A stretch of 64,000 nt of DNA, from assembly GCF_023264855.1 (NCBI RefSeq), contig NZ_JAHFUW010000002.1:1-64000 (forward strand). The letters run 5' to 3'. The translations under genes were made by a program, and so were the position numbers. The stretch comes from Herbiconiux sp. GTDB taxonomy: Bacteria; Actinomycetota; Actinomycetes; Actinomycetales; Microbacteriaceae. Of the stretch, positions 60,564 through 64,000 are shown one piece after another. The notes below the pieces were generated by a model that made no database searches, was not told the origin of the DNA, and worked only from the letters and a program-made list of their open reading frames with translations. Positions within the stretch are counted from its first letter, which is position 1; each line of letters opens with the position of its first letter.

Positions 60564-61670
60564 CTAGAGGGGGAACTCGTCGAGCCGAACCGGGCGCTTC
60601 TCGGCGATCGAGCGGTAGCCCGCCTCGATCAGCGCCATGGTCTTGACGTTGTCGGCGACCGAGAGCTCGGGCGCGGTGGCGGTGTCGACCGCGTACTGCA
60701 CCTGCTCCATCACGCCGATGAACGCGTGCGGGAACCAGTGTGTGTCCCAGCTCGGCTGCACCCACTGGCCGCCGGTGGTGAGCTTGGAGGCGTAGCGGAT
60801 GGTGGAGGGTTCGCCGGTGGGCCAGCCGATGGTGCCGTTGGCCACGCCCGCGGTGCCCTCGACGCGCCACTTGATGAAGAAGTCGTCGTCGTAGCCCTCC
60901 TCGCAGGGGCCGCCCCAGACATCCTCGACGCTGAGCGCCAGGACGTTCCCCGGGAAGCGCAGCGTGGAGACGACGATGCCGTCTTCGTGCTCGAACGTGG
61001 TGCGCGGGTCTTCGCGCACCACCGTGGTGATCTCGCTCGGGTCGCCGAAGAGGTACCGCAGCGCATCCAGGTGGTGCACGCTCATGTTCGCAAGGGTCAG
61101 CCGGTCGTAGCCCTCGAGGAAGCCCTGCCAGTGCGGCACGGCGTGCATGTCGATCTGCGCGAACACGGGGTCACCCAGGGCGCCGGCGTCGAGCAGCTGC
61201 TTGAGCACCCGGATCGACTGGTCGAAGCGCATGTTCTGGTTGACCGAGAGGATCTTCCCTGCCGCAGCGGCCTCGTCGCGCAGCGCGATCGCTTCGTCGA
61301 GGTCGAGCGCGAGCGGCTTCTGGGCCAGCACCGCCTTGATGTGCGGCTGGGCCAGCGCGGCACGGATGAGCGCCGGTTGCAGGTCGGGCGGATACGCGAT
61401 GTCGAGGATCTCGATGGCGGGATCGGCGATCAGCTGCTCGGGCGTCTCGTGCACGGTCGCGATGTCGTAGCGATCGGCCACCGCCTGAGCGTTGGCTTTG
61501 GTGCGGGAGGCGATGGCCACGACCGGGAACCCGGCCAGCTGGTACGCGGCGAGGTGCTGGTCGGCCATGATGGCGCCGGCGCCGATGCAGCCGATGCGGT
61601 GGCTGCGGCTGCGGATGTCGACATCCGGGGCGAGAGCATCCGGCGCGAGGGCATCGGGTGTGAGGGTCAC
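60564..61670 (-). CDS. Gfo/Idh/MocA-family oxidoreductase (island 2)
   Basis: The 368-residue protein has the Rossmann motif RIGCIGAGAIMADQH, the EKP-like motif as QKPLAL, and MSVHHLDALRYLFGDPSE. The His-rich HHLDALR segment includes the usual active-site His. The Glu of EKP is replaced by Gln, which is uncommon but seen. It is the first minus-strand gene of the island and is divergent from the first binding protein across a double operator. Confidence 0.85.
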   Translation of the reverse strand: MTLTPDALAPDALAPDVDIRSRSHRIGCIGAGAIMADQHLAAYQLAGFPVVAIASRTKANAQAVADRYDIATVHETPEQLIADPAIEILDIAYPPDLQPALIRAALAQPHIKAVLAQKPLALDLDEAIALRDEAAAAGKILSVNQNMRFDQSIRVLKQLLDAGALGDPVFAQIDMHAVPHWQGFLEGYDRLTLANMSVHHLDALRYLFGDPSEITTVVREDPRTTFEHEDGIVVSTLRFPGNVLALSVEDVWGGPCEEGYDDDFFIKWRVEGTAGVANGTIGWPTGEPSTIRYASKLTTGGQWVQPSWDTHWFPHAFIGVMEQVQYAVDTATAPELSVADNVKTMALIEAGYRSIAEKRPVRLDEFPL

Positions 61671-61727
61671 ATCATCTCCTTATCGCGTCGTTGCGACGGT
61701 TCGATCACACTAACGAAGTGTGTGTGA

Positions 61728-61765
61728 TAGCGCTACTGGCAGCGCTGCCATTGCCACGGTAGTGT
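61728..61765. promoter_or_regulatory. Double LacI operator P3 and promoter
   Basis: TAGCGCTA (61728-61735) is followed by the perfect 14-bp palindrome TGGCAGCGCTGCCA (61737-61750). TAGTGT at 61760-61765 lies nine bases further and should be the -10 box of the binding-protein gene. The palindrome then covers the -35 region. It also faces the divergent Gfo/Idh gene. Confidence 0.8.
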
Positions 61766-61807
61766 CGCTCCTGCGTTTCGTCAACAGTTCGTTTCAAAGG
61801 AGAAATC

Positions 61808-62941
61808 ATGCGATCACCCCACGGCCGCCGCATCCGCAAGGCCCTCGCTCTCACGGCCGGGGCCACGCTCCTGGCGTCGCTGGCCGCCTGCAGCACGGGT
61901 GGCGCGGGAAGCACCGATGCCGCCGGAGACGCGGCCGGCGGCGACTGCAACGTGGGCATCTCGATGCCCACCCGCTCGCTCGAACGCTGGATCAACGACG
62001 GCGAGGGCCTGCAGAAGCTGCTGCAGGATCAGGGCTGCACCACCGACCTGCAGTACGCCGACAACAAGACCGACCAGCAGATCTCGCAGCTGCAGAACCA
62101 GATCGCGGGCGGCGCGAAGATCCTCGTCATCACCGCCATCGACGGCGAGACGCTCGGCCCGGTGCTCGCCGAGGCCCAGAAGCAGGACGTGACGGTGATC
62201 GCCTACGACCGCCTGATCAACAACAGCGACGCCGTCGACTACCACACGGGCTTCGACAACGAGAAGGTCGGCGAGCTGCAGGCGACCTACATCGTCGACA
62301 GCCTAGGGCTCGAAGACGGCAAGGGGCCGTTCACCTTCGAACCCTTCGCCGGCAGCCCCGACGACAACAACGCCCGCTACTTCTTCTCGGGGGCGTGGGA
62401 CGTGCTGCTGCCCTACGTCGCGAACGGCCAGCTGGTCGTGCCCTCGGGCAAGGCGCCGGCCTCGAACGACGACTGGGCTTCGATCGGCATCCTGGGCTGG
62501 GGTTCGGATGACGCCCAGGCTGAGATGGAGAACCGCCTGTCGTCGTTCTACACCGGCGGCGAGAAGGTCGACGTGGTGCTCTCGCCCAACGACAGCCTCG
62601 CGCTCGGCATCGAGGCCGCCCTCAAGGGCGCCGGTTACTCGGCGGGCGAGGGCTGGCCGATCGTGACGGGCCAGGATGCCGACAAGGCGAACGTGAAGGC
62701 CATCCTGAGCGGCGAGCAGGCGATGACGGCCTGGAAGGACACCCGGGTGCTGCGCGAGCGCACCGCCGAGATGATCGCCTCGATCGTGGCCGGCACCGAG
62801 GTGGAGACCACCACCGAGTTCGACAACGGCGCCACCACGGTGAAGTCGTACCAGCTCGACCCCGAGGTCGTGGTGAAGGACGACGTGCAGTCCAAGCTCG
62901 TCGACTCCGGCTTCGTGAGCGCCGCCGACGTCGGCCTGTAG
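61808..62941 (+). CDS. Sugar-binding lipoprotein (ChvE/XylF type)
   Basis: The 377-residue protein has a lipoprotein signal (LAAC, Cys28). The Peripla_BP_4 domain follows: VGISMPTRSLERWINDGEGLQ, NQIAGGAKILVITAIDG, DRLINNSDAVDYHTGFDNEKVG and VLSPNDSLALGIEAALKG. This matches the multiple-monosaccharide (ChvE-like) binding proteins that serve a CUT2 importer. RBS AAAGGAG before the ATG. It is separated by 188 bases from a second, different binding protein. Confidence 0.92.
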   Translation: MRSPHGRRIRKALALTAGATLLASLAACSTGGAGSTDAAGDAAGGDCNVGISMPTRSLERWINDGEGLQKLLQDQGCTTDLQYADNKTDQQISQLQNQIAGGAKILVITAIDGETLGPVLAEAQKQDVTVIAYDRLINNSDAVDYHTGFDNEKVGELQATYIVDSLGLEDGKGPFTFEPFAGSPDDNNARYFFSGAWDVLLPYVANGQLVVPSGKAPASNDDWASIGILGWGSDDAQAEMENRLSSFYTGGEKVDVVLSPNDSLALGIEAALKGAGYSAGEGWPIVTGQDADKANVKAILSGEQAMTAWKDTRVLRERTAEMIASIVAGTEVETTTEFDNGATTVKSYQLDPEVVVKDDVQSKLVDSGFVSAADVGL

Positions 62942-62988
62942 GCGGGCGAGGCGTCCGGTCACGCCTCGGGAACGATCTGTCGCGAATC

Positions 62989-63029
62989 TGGCAGCGCTAC
63001 TGGTAGCGCTGCCATTTTTGCGCTAGTGT
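62989..63029. promoter_or_regulatory. Double LacI operator P4 and promoter
   Basis: TGGCAGCGCTAC (62989-63000) runs straight into TGGTAGCGCTGCCA (63001-63014); together they make a near-perfect 26-bp palindrome. TAGTGT at 63024-63029 has the same nine-base spacing as in P3 and should be the -10 box of the second binding protein. Confidence 0.8.
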
Positions 63030-63129
63030 CCCGAATCACACCCGTTGCGCACTACCTGTCCCTTGCACCGTTGCACGACCGGACACGCAGGCGCCGACAT
63101 CGTGACCCACCGATTTCAAGGGAGAAATC

Positions 63130-64000
63130 ATGCAAGGAACACAGCACACCCGTCGCCTCGTCAAGGCATCGGCCGTTCTGGCCGGCGCCTCGGCACTCGC
63201 CCTGCTCGCCGGCTGCACCAGCGCTCCGGCCGAGAACGGCGGAGCCGGCTCCACCGACGCCGGCGGTGACGGCAAGTTCGTGATCGGCTTCGAGCAGCCC
63301 CTCGGCGGACAGGCCTGGCGCGAGATGGGCCTGGCCTCGCTGCAGGCCCTGGCCAACAGCCCGGAGTACAAGGACAAGGTCGAGCTCAAGATCGTCCGCA
63401 CCAACGACAACGACGCCGCCCAGCAGAACGCGGCCATGCAGAACCTCATCGCCGACGGCGTCGACCTCATCCTCTTCGACCCGGCCTCCTCCTCCGGCGC
63501 CGACGCCGCCATCACCCAGGCTGCGGCCCAGGGCATCCCGGTCATCGCCAACGGCGGCCCCTACGACAACCCCGACGTCTACGTGGTCTCCACCGACTGG
63601 GGCAGCGCCGGCACCATCGGCGCCGACTGGCTGCTGAAGAGCCTCGGCACCGACAAGAACATCGCCGTGCTCGAAGGCCTGGCCGGCGTGCCGCTGAACG
63701 AGGGCACGATGCCCGGCGTGATCGAGACGCTCGAGGGCGGCGGCGCCACGGTCGTCGCGCAAGACACCAACGGCTGGAACGAGGCCACCGCCCAGGAGGC
63801 GATGAGCACCATCCTGCGATCGAACCCGGATGTCGGCGGCGTCTACTCCTTCCTCACCGGCGGTCAGGGCATCCCCGAGGCCTTCAAGGCCGCCGGGCTC
63901 CCCTTCGTTCCGGTGGTCGGTGGATCCGGCTACAACGGCGAGGCCTGCACGCTCGAGAAGTACGCCCCCGAGGGCCTGACCGGCGACATGGTGTTCGGCC
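63130..64000 (+). CDS. Sugar-binding lipoprotein (RbsB type), 3' partial
   Basis: The ATG at 63130 follows AGGGAG. The lipoprotein signal has the lipobox LAGC (Cys29). The Peripla_BP_4-like domain begins VIGFEQPLGGQAWREMGLAS, followed by NLIADGVDLILFDPASSSG and IPVIANGGPYDN. The frame is open to the end of the window (290 codons). It differs clearly from the preceding binding protein, so the two should see different ligands. The importer ATPase and permease genes are expected beyond the window. Confidence 0.85.
   Translation, partial: MQGTQHTRRLVKASAVLAGASALALLAGCTSAPAENGGAGSTDAGGDGKFVIGFEQPLGGQAWREMGLASLQALANSPEYKDKVELKIVRTNDNDAAQQNAAMQNLIADGVDLILFDPASSSGADAAITQAAAQGIPVIANGGPYDNPDVYVVSTDWGSAGTIGADWLLKSLGTDKNIAVLEGLAGVPLNEGTMPGVIETLEGGGATVVAQDTNGWNEATAQEAMSTILRSNPDVGGVYSFLTGGQGIPEAFKAAGLPFVPVVGGSGYNGEACTLEKYAPEGLTGDMVFG

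Noticed and set aside
61671-61807. A riboswitch before the binding-protein gene
   Set aside because: The leader from the -10 box to the start is too short (about 40 bases), and the space is filled by LacI-type operators.

Overview
The window is about 64 kb of a very GC-rich actinobacterial chromosome. GTG starts are common, GTGA/ATGA stop-start overlaps are frequent, third codon positions are almost all G or C, and the gene set (Septum_form domain protein, F420-dependent PPOX-fold enzyme, mycothiol-type DinB protein, MnhA with a fused MnhB domain) is actinobacterial. The very frequent hexamer GGATGC/GCATCC also suggests Microbacteriaceae, but genus and species cannot be assigned from the window. 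No rRNA, tRNA, CRISPR array, prophage or insertion sequence was found.

Layout. 1-12 kb is core and housekeeping: a partial Septum_form protein, an ABC exporter with a LolA-like protein, purL, chorismate mutase, a DMT transporter, Ohr, a GNAT acetyltransferase, a DinB-like protein, and a divergent MarR/FUSC exporter pair. 12-30.4 kb is a carbohydrate catabolic island. It holds an ABC importer, two Gfo/Idh/MocA enzymes, a GH3 hexosaminidase, nagB, a SIS protein, nagA, sdaA and gluconokinase, plus a sugar-acid operon (NAD-epimerase, DapA-like aldolase, fructuronate reductase type, D-mannonate dehydratase type, secreted LamG protein). An autogenous LacI regulator is tied to three near-identical TGCAAACGTTTGCA operators. 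30.5-35.2 kb holds purA, a small thioredoxin-like protein, a Vgb-like propeller and an Old Yellow Enzyme. 35.2-39.9 kb is an L-fucose-type oxidative cluster. It carries a deletion scar that removed most of a probable sugar-acid dehydratase and the 5' end of an SDR gene.

40.1-46.7 kb is a complete mnhACDEFG Na+/H+ antiporter operon. It is followed by a decayed HipB-like HTH gene, a His-rich methyltransferase, a DUF429 protein and a LuxR regulator. 50.3-64 kb is a second sugar or sugar-acid island under a second LacI regulator, with operators built on GGCAGCGCTGCC. It encodes an aldehyde dehydrogenase, an FAH-fold enzyme, an enoyl-CoA hydratase, a class III CoA-transferase, a substrate-binding-protein-like protein without any signal peptide, a DUF4432 epimerase, an SDR, a TIM-barrel isomerase, a Gfo/Idh/MocA enzyme and two different sugar-binding lipoproteins, the second running off the window.

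Most unusual points: the two self-contained LacI regulons readable from their operators; the cytosolic binding-protein/CoA-transferase/crotonase module; the deletion scar in the fucose cluster; and a set of unrelated-looking long inverted repeats with an ACTCC-type core that sit at half of the convergent gene junctions, with one similar palindrome inside a coding sequence.
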